Shown here: piece after piece, positions 21,496 to 28,894 of the stretch | How positions within the stretch are numbered: the first letter of the stretch is position 1 | Layout: each line of letters opens with the position of its first letter | Assembly: GCF_001632745.1 (NCBI RefSeq) | Contig: NZ_LQRT01000006.1 | Coordinates: 1-64,000 of the forward strand | Reading direction: 5' to 3' | Length of the DNA stretch: 64,000 nucleotides | DNA from: Aquimarina aggregata | GTDB taxonomy: Bacteria > Bacteroidota > Bacteroidia > Flavobacteriales > Flavobacteriaceae | The notes under the pieces: generated by a model | Database searches by the model: none | What the model saw: only the letters and a program-made list of their open reading frames with translations | What the model was told of the DNA's origin: nothing | Position numbers and translations under genes: made by a program

Positions 21496-21569
21496 AGCCG
21501 ATGGAGGGACTCGAACCCACGACCTGCTGATTACAAATCAGCTGCTCTAGCCAGCTGAGCTACATCGGC
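21496..21569 (-). tRNA. tRNA-Thr (anticodon TGT)
   Basis: 74 nt on the minus strand. Acceptor GCCGATG pairs with CATCGGC, anticodon stem GCTGA/TCAGC with loop TTTGTAA (TGT), T-arm GTGGGTTCGAGTCCC. It is the first tRNA of the cluster and reads ACA/ACG. Confidence 0.97.
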
Positions 21570-21596
21570 TTTTTAATGCTTTTTAAGGCATAAAAA

Positions 21597-21618
21597 AGTC
21601 CGCTATTTCTAACGGACT
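21597..21618 (-). terminator. terminator of hpf, overlapping the start of the tRNA-tuf transcript
   Basis: Minus-strand stem AGTCCG / CGGACT with a 10-nt interior that can add TA/TA pairs, followed by TTTTTT. It begins 53 bp after the hpf stop but lies just downstream of the promoter at 21620-21649, so for that promoter it would occupy about the first 25 nt of the transcript. Confidence 0.7.
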
Positions 21619-21619
21619 G

Positions 21620-21649
21620 CAAATGTATATAAATTATTTATTACACAAA
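21620..21649 (-). promoter_or_regulatory. promoter of the tRNA-Thr/Tyr/Gly/Thr-tuf operon
   Basis: The minus strand reads TTTG (21649-21646), 18 bp, TACATTTG (21627-21620): exact matches to both Bacteroidota promoter elements at optimal spacing. It lies in the gap between the hpf stop and tRNA-Thr(TGT). Confidence 0.75.
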
Positions 21650-21670
21650 ACTATTTTTCAAAAAAAATAA

Positions 21671-21973
21671 TCAAACATGTGCATTTAATTTTTCTTTACG
21701 TTTTCTCAATTGTCTTTCTAAAGAACTAACACACTCATCTACACCTCCTTCAAACGATTTGTTGATTTTTTTAATTATAAACTCATCTCCAGGCACACTC
21801 AATAAAATTTCTGTTATTTTATTTTCTTTACTACTTGTATTCATAACTTTCAAAAATACATCAGCATGAATTATTCGATTAAAATGCGTTTCTAGTTTAT
21901 CTAATTTATTTTGGGTAAAATCAACCAACTTTTGATCTACATTAAAATTTACGGACTGCAAGTTTACTTTCAT
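21671..21973 (-). CDS. hpf: ribosome hibernation-promoting factor, short form
   Basis: 100 residues, matching the short HPF/YfiA (RaiA) family: VNFNVDQKLVDFTQNKLDKL at the start, ADVFLKVMN, and a basic tail with LERQLRKRKEKL. The protein binds the 30S decoding region in stationary phase and blocks translation or promotes ribosome dimers. It lacks the C-terminal dimerisation domain of long HPF. It is 73 bp downstream of xerC on the same strand, as in many Flavobacteria, and is followed by a terminator that separates it from the tRNA genes. Confidence 0.93.
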   Translation of the reverse strand: MKVNLQSVNFNVDQKLVDFTQNKLDKLETHFNRIIHADVFLKVMNTSSKENKITEILLSVPGDEFIIKKINKSFEGGVDECVSSLERQLRKRKEKLNAHV

Positions 21974-22046
21974 AAGCGCTAGTTTAATTGGTTTAAAAAA
22001 TATTTTAAGCCTAAAAGAAGAACAAACTAGGGGGCTTGTTTTTTTT

Positions 22047-22937
22047 TTACTTTTTGTTCCTTGGATGAGACTGTTTATACACTTTTGTTAATTGAGCTAC
22101 ACTATGATGTGTATACACTTGAGTAGCTGCTAAACTGGAATGACCAAGCAATTCTTTTACGGCATTAAGATTAGCACCTTCATTAAGTAAGTGAGTAGCA
22201 AACGAATGTCTTAGTATATGCGGACTCTTTTTAACTTTTGAAGATACCTTACTAAAATAGCCATTTATGATGCGATAAACAAGTGTTTCATATATTTTAA
22301 CTCCTTTTTTAGTCAATAATAACGAAGATTCATCATCACTTAACAAAACACCTGATCTTATTTTTAAATATTGTTTTAATGTTTCACTAACAGATGGAAG
22401 CAATGGCAAATAACGCTCTTTACTTCTTTTCCCCATTACTTTAATTTGCATATTTGCTAAATCAATATCAGTCATTTTTAGACCAACTAGCTCTATTCTT
22501 CTAATTCCTGTTGCATAAAAAAGCTCAACGATCAGTTTATCTCTAACGCTTTCAAAATCTTCGTTATCGACAAAATTACCCAACACCTCCTCTACTTCCT
22601 TAACAGAAAATGGAATTTGAAGTTTTTTAGGACTTTTCAAAGCATGATGCTTAGCTAATGGATTGCTCTCAATCTGATCAATCTTAAGCAGGAATTTATA
22701 ATACGTTTTTAATGAAGACACCTTTCTATTTATGGATCGATTAGAAACCCCTGTATCTACCAAAGACACAATCCAGGATCTAATTTGCTGATAATTTGCT
22801 TCAGCAAGCAAAGTATTCTCATATTCATTTTGATAAAACATAAGAAAAGCTGACAAATCAGTCTTGTACGCTTTGACTGTATGTTCAGAATATTTTTTTT
22901 CAAGAAGTAAGTAATCAAGAAACTCAGAAATAAACAT
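22047..22937 (-). CDS. xerC: tyrosine recombinase XerC
   Basis: 296 residues from the ATG at 22937, the normal Xer length; an upstream TTG lies inside the terminator hairpin and is rejected. The SAM-like N-terminal core-binding domain (HTVKAYKTDLSAF) is followed by the catalytic domain with all tyrosine-recombinase residues: R146 (ATGIRRIEL), K170, H240xxR243 (HILRHSFATHLL), H266 (LLGHSSL) and Y275. It resolves chromosome dimers at dif. The fixed position next to rpsU and hpf argues for the housekeeping enzyme and not an integrase. Its ATG directly follows the U-tract of the rpsU terminator, leaving no room for an SD. Confidence 0.93.
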   Translation of the reverse strand: MFISEFLDYLLLEKKYSEHTVKAYKTDLSAFLMFYQNEYENTLLAEANYQQIRSWIVSLVDTGVSNRSINRKVSSLKTYYKFLLKIDQIESNPLAKHHALKSPKKLQIPFSVKEVEEVLGNFVDNEDFESVRDKLIVELFYATGIRRIELVGLKMTDIDLANMQIKVMGKRSKERYLPLLPSVSETLKQYLKIRSGVLLSDDESSLLLTKKGVKIYETLVYRIINGYFSKVSSKVKKSPHILRHSFATHLLNEGANLNAVKELLGHSSLAATQVYTHHSVAQLTKVYKQSHPRNKK

Positions 22938-22940
22938 AAA

Positions 22941-22990
22941 AAAACCGTTAGGACACAAAAGTATGAAACTTTTGCTATCCTAACGGTTTT
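22941..22990 (-). terminator. long terminator hairpin between rpsU and xerC
   Basis: On the minus strand: outer arm AAAACCGTTAGGA, inner arm CAAAAGT, 5-nt loop, inner ACTTTTG, outer TCCTAACGGTTTT, about 20 bp in all with a small internal loop, then TTT and immediately the xerC ATG. It is 68 bp after the rpsU stop. Confidence 0.9.
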
Positions 22991-23057
22991 AAATTTTATA
23001 CTGAAAAACGAAGTCTTTCTAGAACTCAGAAAGAACTATAGACCACGTTTGAACTTT

Positions 23058-23252
23058 TTAAATCTCTTCTTGATCTCTTAAGTGCTGAATGTACTGCGCT
23101 TTTTGGATTTGCGCTCTTCTTTCAACAGAAGGTTTTGAAAACGCTTGACGTTTACGAAGCTGACGCATTGTCCCTGTTCGATCAAATTTTCTTTTAAAAC
23201 GTTTTAACGCTCTATCTATATTTTCTCCGTCCTTTACTGGTATAATTAACAT
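23058..23252 (-). CDS. rpsU: 30S ribosomal protein S21
   Basis: 64 residues: MLIIPVKDGENIDRALKRFK, then the basic helix with RTGTMRQLRKRQAF and RRAQIQKAQY. bS21 binds near the 3' end of 16S rRNA. In Flavobacteria bS21, with bS18 and bS6, holds the anti-SD, so ribosomes mostly ignore SD sequences. Unlike the other genes here, rpsU has a full SD, AAAGGAGGT, 7 nt before the ATG, as expected if S21 shortage exposes the anti-SD and boosts S21 synthesis. It has an exact -33/-7 promoter at 23286-23315 and its own long terminator before xerC. Confidence 0.96.
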   Translation of the reverse strand: MLIIPVKDGENIDRALKRFKRKFDRTGTMRQLRKRQAFSKPSVERRAQIQKAQYIQHLRDQEEI

Positions 23253-23259
23253 AGTGGGT

Positions 23260-23268
23260 ACCTCCTTT
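23260..23268 (-). promoter_or_regulatory. strong Shine-Dalgarno sequence of rpsU
   Basis: The minus strand reads AAAGGAGGT, then a 7-nt spacer and ATG. This is a near-complete complement of the 16S anti-SD and stands out in a window where other genes, including highly expressed ribosomal protein genes, lack an SD. Confidence 0.9.
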
Positions 23269-23285
23269 CTTTAAAAATTAGGATG

Positions 23286-23315
23286 CAAAGATAATACAAA
23301 AGTATTACTGACAAA
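23286..23315 (-). promoter_or_regulatory. rpsU promoter
   Basis: The minus strand reads TTTG (23315-23312), an 18-bp spacer and TATCTTTG (23293-23286), exact matches to both elements. The predicted start near 23281 gives a leader of about 28 nt that carries the SD. Confidence 0.8.
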
Positions 23316-23338
23316 GCTTTCTATTAAAATATTTAATA

Positions 23339-24718
23339 TTATTTCAAAGACCACACAGTATATCCTTTTGGAGGTGCTTGAATTTTAACCCATTTTCCTC
23401 CTTGAGTTGTTGGTTCCCAACCTGAATTTCCAGTGTAATCTTTAATTTTTCTACTAGACCAATTTGTTTGTACCCATCTCTCTTGCCATGAATTAGAGTT
23501 ATTGATATACACAATCAATCCTTGTTTTCCATTACCCCCATTTCTTTTAGCAATGTATTCATCATTATCTGTCCATAAATTTGTGGTGCTTCCTCCTGCA
23601 AGGTTATTATGAATCCATATTAAATTATTCATTTTACTTTTACTCAACCAATCTTCATAATCTCGATAAAAAATTGCTGGATATCCTTCATGAGTTAATA
23701 TATAAGCATATGCTAATATTTTATTATTAATAATCTCGTCTGTATCATGATTAGCCACAAAAGTTACTGCTCTAGTCGAATTTCTTTTCCATAGCATATC
23801 ACCACTTAGCGCATTTAAATTATTCCCCATGAATGCATCTCTCATTTTATAATAACATCCAAAATCAAAAGCCGACATCTGCGCATTATCAGTCCACCAC
23901 TTTAGAGCGTTTACATTACCATCCCAATACTCGCCTACCGCAAAACCACCAACAGCTTGATTAAATTGTCTTGCTACCCAAGGTTCAAAACCTTTTACAT
24001 AATCGAATCTCCAACCATCAAACTTCATTGTATTTTTATAATATTTGGCTACCGAATTGGATTTTTTCCATAACCAATCTTGAACATAAGGTTTCTTGTG
24101 ACTTAGATCTGGAAAACCTCCAAAAAAACCACTATCTGCGTCATATTTATCATTAGGGTGAAAATCATATTTTGTTCTGTTAAATTTACCAGACATTGGA
24201 GTAAATTTTGTGTATGTCTCTTTCCCAGCAAATTCATTTGACTCTAAATCACCACCACTATTATGATTAATCACAATATCTGCTATTACACTCAACCTAT
24301 TATTATGCGCAGTTGTTATTAAACTAGTTAGCTCGGATCTTGAACCAAATCTAGTTTCTGTACTACCCATCTGATTAAATTCTCCAAAATCATAATAATC
24401 AAAAGGATCATAACCCATAGAAAAACGTCCGTTCTGAGCTTTGCTTACCGGTGGTAACCATATAGCATCTATTCCTGCATTACTCCAATCACTCACTTTT
24501 CCTTTGATCGTATTCCACCAATTACCCCCTGCCGGTACATCCCAATAAAATGCTTGCATCATTACTCCAGAACCTATTTGTTTTAGAGCTTTAGAAGAAA
24601 CCTCTTTCTCAAGGTTTACGGTTTGTTCTTCTGCTTCATCTATAAGTTCATCTTTGACACAGCTCGAATACAGCAGTACGACGGAAAGAATTCCGTAAAA
24701 AAAAGTCTTGTTTTTCAT
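23339..24718 (-). CDS. GH13 alpha-amylase lipoprotein, archaeal (Thermococcales)-like
   Basis: 459 residues. A signal peptide ends in a lipobox (LLYSSC, C20), so it is a lipoprotein, probably outer-membrane. The catalytic barrel starts near residue 50 (GVMMQAFYWDVPAGGNWW). The conserved regions are DIVINH (147-152), GWRFDYVKG with nucleophile D239, GEYWDG with acid/base E263, and FVANHDTDE with D325. Wording such as MGYDPFDYYDFGEF, AIFYRDYEDWL and NNLIWIHNNLAGGSTT is, from memory, very close to the Pyrococcus/Thermococcus amylases of subfamily GH13_7. It should cut internal alpha-1,4 glucan bonds. It is transcribed alone; two AAAACGTTTG copies lie upstream, suggesting LacI-type control. Confidence 0.93.
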   Translation of the reverse strand: MKNKTFFYGILSVVLLYSSCVKDELIDEAEEQTVNLEKEVSSKALKQIGSGVMMQAFYWDVPAGGNWWNTIKGKVSDWSNAGIDAIWLPPVSKAQNGRFSMGYDPFDYYDFGEFNQMGSTETRFGSRSELTSLITTAHNNRLSVIADIVINHNSGGDLESNEFAGKETYTKFTPMSGKFNRTKYDFHPNDKYDADSGFFGGFPDLSHKKPYVQDWLWKKSNSVAKYYKNTMKFDGWRFDYVKGFEPWVARQFNQAVGGFAVGEYWDGNVNALKWWTDNAQMSAFDFGCYYKMRDAFMGNNLNALSGDMLWKRNSTRAVTFVANHDTDEIINNKILAYAYILTHEGYPAIFYRDYEDWLSKSKMNNLIWIHNNLAGGSTTNLWTDNDEYIAKRNGGNGKQGLIVYINNSNSWQERWVQTNWSSRKIKDYTGNSGWEPTTQGGKWVKIQAPPKGYTVWSLK

Positions 24719-24772
24719 AATTAATTGATATTTGTGTTAAATTATTATCAAATTAATTATTTCAGAGTATCG

Positions 24773-24802
24773 AAAACGTTTGAAATTTCACTAAAACGTT
24801 TG
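24773..24802 (-). promoter_or_regulatory. twin AAAACGTTTG operator-like sites upstream of the amylase
   Basis: Two identical 10-mers AAAACGTTTG, each containing the palindrome AAACGTTT, start at 24773 and 24793, exactly 20 bp (two helical turns) apart and 55-84 bp before the ATG. Palindromes centred on CG are typical of LacI-family operators, which control glucan-utilisation genes. A one-mismatch -7 box TTAATTTG lies at 24757-24750. Confidence 0.55.
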
Positions 24803-24858
24803 CGTGTTGATAAAATTTAAAACTTTAACATTATCATTAGTTTGAAAAAGATGTTAGT

Positions 24859-24897
24859 AAACAAATACCCCGAGGTATTGCCTCGGGGTATTTGTTT
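24859..24897 (-). terminator. terminator after the acyl-CoA dehydrogenase gene
   Basis: Perfect 17-bp inverted repeat (aaacaaataccccgagg, 5-nt loop, cctcggggtatttgttt). It lies 27 bp after the stop of the gene ending at 24924 and isolates it from the amylase gene. The built-in A/T ends give a short U-tract on the minus strand. Confidence 0.85.
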
Positions 24898-24923
24898 ATA
24901 TACTTACTAAAAGAATAACTCTA

Positions 24924-26090
24924 CTAAGTTGCAGGTTTATATTCTTTTTTATCAATAATCATTTTTGCTATAATTTCTCTTAAGATTTCCGAAGTTCCTC
25001 CACCAATAGGCCCTAATCTACTATCTCTAAGCAAACGTGCTAAAGGATATTCTTCCATATAACCATACCCTCCTAAAAGTTGCAGTGCTTTATAAATAAC
25101 TTCATCTGCCATTTTAGTCGAAAGTAATTTAGACATACTTGCTTCTTTAACTACATATTGGCCATCATTTAGTCTTTTGGTAATTGAGTAATTAAATTCT
25201 TTACACATTTCTACTTCACTCGCCATATCAGCTACTGTATGTCTTAATGCTTGAAATCTATCAATTGTCTTTCCAAAAGCCTCTCTTTCTGACATATATT
25301 TTAGAACATAATCTACAGCATACTCTGCGCGTGCATGAGAGTTAACCCCCATAATTAATCGTTCTAGAGCAAAATGCTGCATAATATATGAAAAGCCTTT
25401 ATTTTCTTCTCCCATAAGGTTATTTACAGGAATTTTCACATTATCAAAAGCAATCTCTCCAGTATCTGAAGCTTTCCATCCTAGTTTATCAAGTTTTGTA
25501 GCAGAAATACCCGGAGTATCTCTATCCATAACAAAGATACTTATACCTTTATTACCCAATTCTGGACTTGTTTTTGCTGCCACTACAAGATAATCACTAT
25601 ATACCCCATTAGTGATAAAAGTTTTAGATCCATTAATTACATAATGATCTCCTTCTTTAACCGCTGTAGTTCTCATCCCTGCAACATCAGAACCTCCAAA
25701 TGGTTCTGTTATTGCTAAACATCCTATTTTTTCACCAGAAATACTTGGTGTTAAATATTCTTCTTTTATTCTATCGTCTCCTTCTTTATTGATATGAGTC
25801 ATTGCCAGATACGCATGAGCCCACATAGCCGCTGCAAAACCACCCGAATTAATTTTCTGTAACTCTTCTAAAAAGATAACAGTATAAAAAAGATCCAGGT
25901 CTAGACCTCCATATTTTTCGGGATAAGCAATGCCAAAATATCCCATTTCACCAAATTTACTCCAAATAAAGCGCTCTATATCTCCTGTTTTTTCCCATTT
26001 ATCGATATGCGGAACAACTTCTTTTTTCAAAAACTCTTTAAGGCTTTCTCTAAACAATTCATGCTCTTCTGTAAAATACATACTATTCAT
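24924..26090 (-). CDS. acyl-CoA dehydrogenase
   Basis: 388 residues with the full FAD-dependent acyl-CoA dehydrogenase fold. The N-terminal helical domain (FTEEHELFRESLKEFL) is followed by the middle beta domain (CLAITEPFGGSDVAGMRTTA, then INGSKTFITNG) and the C-terminal helical domain (QALRHTVADMASEVEMC). The catalytic base is the Glu in GGYGYMEEYP, the short/medium-chain position. It introduces the alpha-beta double bond in beta-oxidation or branched-chain amino-acid breakdown; the chain length cannot be told from sequence. No other beta-oxidation gene is adjacent. It ends in a strong terminator. Confidence 0.93.
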   Translation of the reverse strand: MNSMYFTEEHELFRESLKEFLKKEVVPHIDKWEKTGDIERFIWSKFGEMGYFGIAYPEKYGGLDLDLFYTVIFLEELQKINSGGFAAAMWAHAYLAMTHINKEGDDRIKEEYLTPSISGEKIGCLAITEPFGGSDVAGMRTTAVKEGDHYVINGSKTFITNGVYSDYLVVAAKTSPELGNKGISIFVMDRDTPGISATKLDKLGWKASDTGEIAFDNVKIPVNNLMGEENKGFSYIMQHFALERLIMGVNSHARAEYAVDYVLKYMSEREAFGKTIDRFQALRHTVADMASEVEMCKEFNYSITKRLNDGQYVVKEASMSKLLSTKMADEVIYKALQLLGGYGYMEEYPLARLLRDSRLGPIGGGTSEILREIIAKMIIDKKEYKPAT

Positions 26091-26318
26091 CTGTTCTTTT
26101 TCTTTTTTTTTAAAAACGTCAGATAGAATTTACCAATATTATAGTGCAATTCTTATTGTTATGCACCAAACTATTTACATATGGTAATTTTGACTGTTTT
26201 AATTAATATAGGCCGTGTATTGAGATTATCAGCAAAAATAAAGATATCGTAATCCAACAATAGTTTTTGTATTATTAATTGAGGATTTATCAAAATTCAC
26301 AGCAATTTTTTCCGATTT

Positions 26319-27179
26319 TTAATTTAATGTCAAATATAAAGCTATTCTGTCAATTTTTTCTAAAGAAAAACCTTCGATTTTTCCTAATTCGTTAAAATTT
26401 GAAACACTTCCATTCTTTTTAATAAAATCAGTTATTTCTAGGGCTGTTTCAAAATCGAAGTAAGGTATTTCTATCAGATCTTTAACTGAAGCGCTATTCA
26501 GGTTAATTTTTTTTATGTTTGGTGAAGATTTGACAGTAAAGTTGGATAAAATCTTCTTTCTTTGAAAATCATAAAGACCTTTAATATCTTTAAGCTGTTC
26601 ATCATCTAAAAATCCACCTATTTTATTTCTGTATTTAATTATTCTTTCGGCTATAAAGTCGGGAACTTGCAAATCATCTATAAGTTGTTTTGCCAATACT
26701 TTATTCAGATCCTCTTTTTCTGTATATGGTTTAGTAAAAGTACTTTTCTTTGCAGCTGTTTTTTTCTTTTTCCATTCAGGAAACTTAAACAATGGAGCAA
26801 TTACTTTAAGAAGTGAGTCCGACACTCCTGATACCTTTTTAAAATCAGAAATAGAATTTATCCATTTATCTTGTTTCCTAAACCGATAAATTCTATCGAG
26901 TTCATCAGGAGACAATCCTAATTGATAGCCTTTATAATCTGAAATAAAATTAGGATTAAAAGGTTTTAATTTAAACTTCTGTTTTTTCTGCTCTGCAATG
27001 GATTTTAAGGAATCTATTTGAACTTGAAAGGTAGTAAGTTCAACCAAATCGTTTTCTACATGTGTAGACTTAGGATAAAAAAAATACCCCAGTATACTTA
27101 CCAAAAGGATAAGGGTTAAAATAAAAATCCCATTTCGAAAACGTGAATGTATATCGAAATGGGATTTTATATTATTCAT
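26319..27179 (-). CDS. ComEA-like helix-hairpin-helix protein with one N-terminal membrane anchor
   Basis: 286 residues. One transmembrane segment (about 16-34: GIFILTLILLVSILGYFF) is followed by a soluble part with repeated helix-hairpin-helix units, for example QLIDDLQVPDFIAERIIKYR and INLNSASVKDLIEIPYFDFE. In ComEA such domains bind DNA during uptake. This longer multi-HhH form is common in Bacteroidota, and DNA binding is inferred. It lies 13 bp downstream of the AGCS symporter gene, so the two are probably co-transcribed, though no functional link is obvious. Confidence 0.85.
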   Translation of the reverse strand: MNNIKSHFDIHSRFRNGIFILTLILLVSILGYFFYPKSTHVENDLVELTTFQVQIDSLKSIAEQKKQKFKLKPFNPNFISDYKGYQLGLSPDELDRIYRFRKQDKWINSISDFKKVSGVSDSLLKVIAPLFKFPEWKKKKTAAKKSTFTKPYTEKEDLNKVLAKQLIDDLQVPDFIAERIIKYRNKIGGFLDDEQLKDIKGLYDFQRKKILSNFTVKSSPNIKKINLNSASVKDLIEIPYFDFETALEITDFIKKNGSVSNFNELGKIEGFSLEKIDRIALYLTLN

Positions 27180-27192
27180 GATGTATTAAATC

Positions 27193-28794
27193 TTATTTAT
27201 TCGAAGCTTTTATCGCTTCAAAATATCGTGCTAGTTGTTTTTTAACTACTGGGAACAAGAAAAACAATCCTACCATATTAGGGAATACCATTGCAAAAAT
27301 CATTGCATCAGAGAACGCCCATATAGAATTCATACTTGCAGCAGCTCCTATAACCACAAAGCTCAAGAACAATAGTTTATAAACTAAATCAGCTACTTTT
27401 CCTCTACCGAATAAAAATTTCCATGATTGTAAACCATAGTACGACCATGATATCATAGTAGATACTGCAAACAATACCACTGCAATAGTTAAAAATATAT
27501 TAGAATATGGTATATATTTCCCAAAAGCTTGGGCTGTTATACCAGCACCTTCATAAGCAACACCATCGATTAAAACAGAACCACTTCCATCACCACCATA
27601 AGTAAAGGCTCCTCCTGAATTAAAAATTATGATTACTAAAGCTGTCATTGTACATATAACCACTGTATCAATAAATGGCTCTAACAAGGCAACAAGTCCT
27701 TCACTGGCAGAATATTTAGTTTTTACAGCAGAGTGGGCAATTGATGCAGAACCAGCTCCAGCTTCGTTAGAAAATGCTGCTCTTTTAAATCCTACTAGTA
27801 ACACTCCTATAACTCCTCCTACTCCAATAGCTTTAGGATTAAAAGCTTCTGTAACAATCAATCCAAGAGCATCATCCACAAAAGAGAAGTTACTAAAAAT
27901 GATATACAAACATGCTAACAAATACATGATTGCCATAAAAGGCACTACTTTTTCTGTAACCGAAGCAATACGTTTTATTCCTCCGATAATTATAATTCCT
28001 ACTAAAATAGCTAGTATTATTCCTATCCAAAAACCAGCTCCCGTGCTTTCAAGTCCCATTAGTTCTTTTAAAACTATAGTCGCCTGATTTGATTGTGCAG
28101 CGTTTCCACCACCAAAAGATCCTCCTATACAAAATACTGCAAATATTGCTGCTGCAATTTTACCTAATGTCACGAAACCTTTTTCTTTAAGTCCTTTGCT
28201 TAAATAATACATAGGCCCACCATATATAGTACCATCTTCACCAACATCTCTATATTGAACACCAAGTGTACATTCTACAAATTTAGTAGACATACCTAGT
28301 AACCCACAGATGATCATCCAAAAAGTAGCTCCAGGACCGCCTAAAGCAATTGCCAATGCCACCCCTGCAATATTACCATTACCCACAGTTCCTGACACTG
28401 CAGTTGCTAGTGCCTGAAAATGAGAAACTTCTCCTTCTTTAGATTCATCTCTGATAGTATCTTTAATATCACCATCTACCGCTGCAGAAGAATCTCCTAG
28501 ACCATGTCCTTCAACATCATCGTATTTTCCTCGTACTACATTAATTGCTTTTCCAAAATATCTAATATTAGGAAAACCAAAATAAAGCGTAAAAAATAAT
28601 GCACTTAATACTAATAGTATAATTACAAATGGTGCACCATCAAATACTTCAAAAAAGATGATACTAGAAATTGTATCAGAAAATGGCTTAAAAGCCTCGT
28701 CAATTTTCTGATCTAAACCTTTTTCTGTAACTTCTTGTGCAAATGATAAAAATGGAATTGTAAGCGCTAAAAATGAAAGAAGAATTCTCTTCAT
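27193..28794 (-). CDS. alanine/glycine:cation symporter family (AGCS) protein
   Basis: 533 residues, about 10 membrane segments. The N-terminus looks like a cleavable signal (LLSFLALTIPFLSFAQ) before the AGCS core, which is frequent in Bacteroidota members. Family patterns include GTVGNGNIAGVALAIALGGP, YGGPMYYLSKGL, GGSFGGGNAAQSNQ and KRAAFSNEAGAGSASIAHSA. It should import alanine or glycine with Na+ or H+ across the inner membrane. It is the first gene of a likely two-gene unit with the HhH protein. Substrate preference is not readable. Confidence 0.93.
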   Translation of the reverse strand: MKRILLSFLALTIPFLSFAQEVTEKGLDQKIDEAFKPFSDTISSIIFFEVFDGAPFVIILLVLSALFFTLYFGFPNIRYFGKAINVVRGKYDDVEGHGLGDSSAAVDGDIKDTIRDESKEGEVSHFQALATAVSGTVGNGNIAGVALAIALGGPGATFWMIICGLLGMSTKFVECTLGVQYRDVGEDGTIYGGPMYYLSKGLKEKGFVTLGKIAAAIFAVFCIGGSFGGGNAAQSNQATIVLKELMGLESTGAGFWIGIILAILVGIIIIGGIKRIASVTEKVVPFMAIMYLLACLYIIFSNFSFVDDALGLIVTEAFNPKAIGVGGVIGVLLVGFKRAAFSNEAGAGSASIAHSAVKTKYSASEGLVALLEPFIDTVVICTMTALVIIIFNSGGAFTYGGDGSGSVLIDGVAYEGAGITAQAFGKYIPYSNIFLTIAVVLFAVSTMISWSYYGLQSWKFLFGRGKVADLVYKLLFLSFVVIGAAASMNSIWAFSDAMIFAMVFPNMVGLFFLFPVVKKQLARYFEAIKASNK

Positions 28795-28894
28795 AATTCT
28801 GTGAGTTAATTAAATTTAGTTATTTATGAGGTTAGCAAGATGCTAAAAAAAACGGTCGTGTACAATTTTTAGGAAGTTAAATGTTTTGTAACGG

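Noticed and set aside
22047-22937. Tyrosine recombinase as sign of a mobile element, with tRNA genes nearby as attachment sites
   Set aside because: It is the housekeeping XerC in the conserved rpsU-xerC-hpf context; no att duplications, phage or conjugation genes are present.
28832-28847. Small inverted repeat TTAGCA aga TGCTAA before the AGCS gene as a terminator
   Set aside because: On the minus strand the T-run precedes rather than follows the stem, so it would not terminate the upstream K+ channel transcript.
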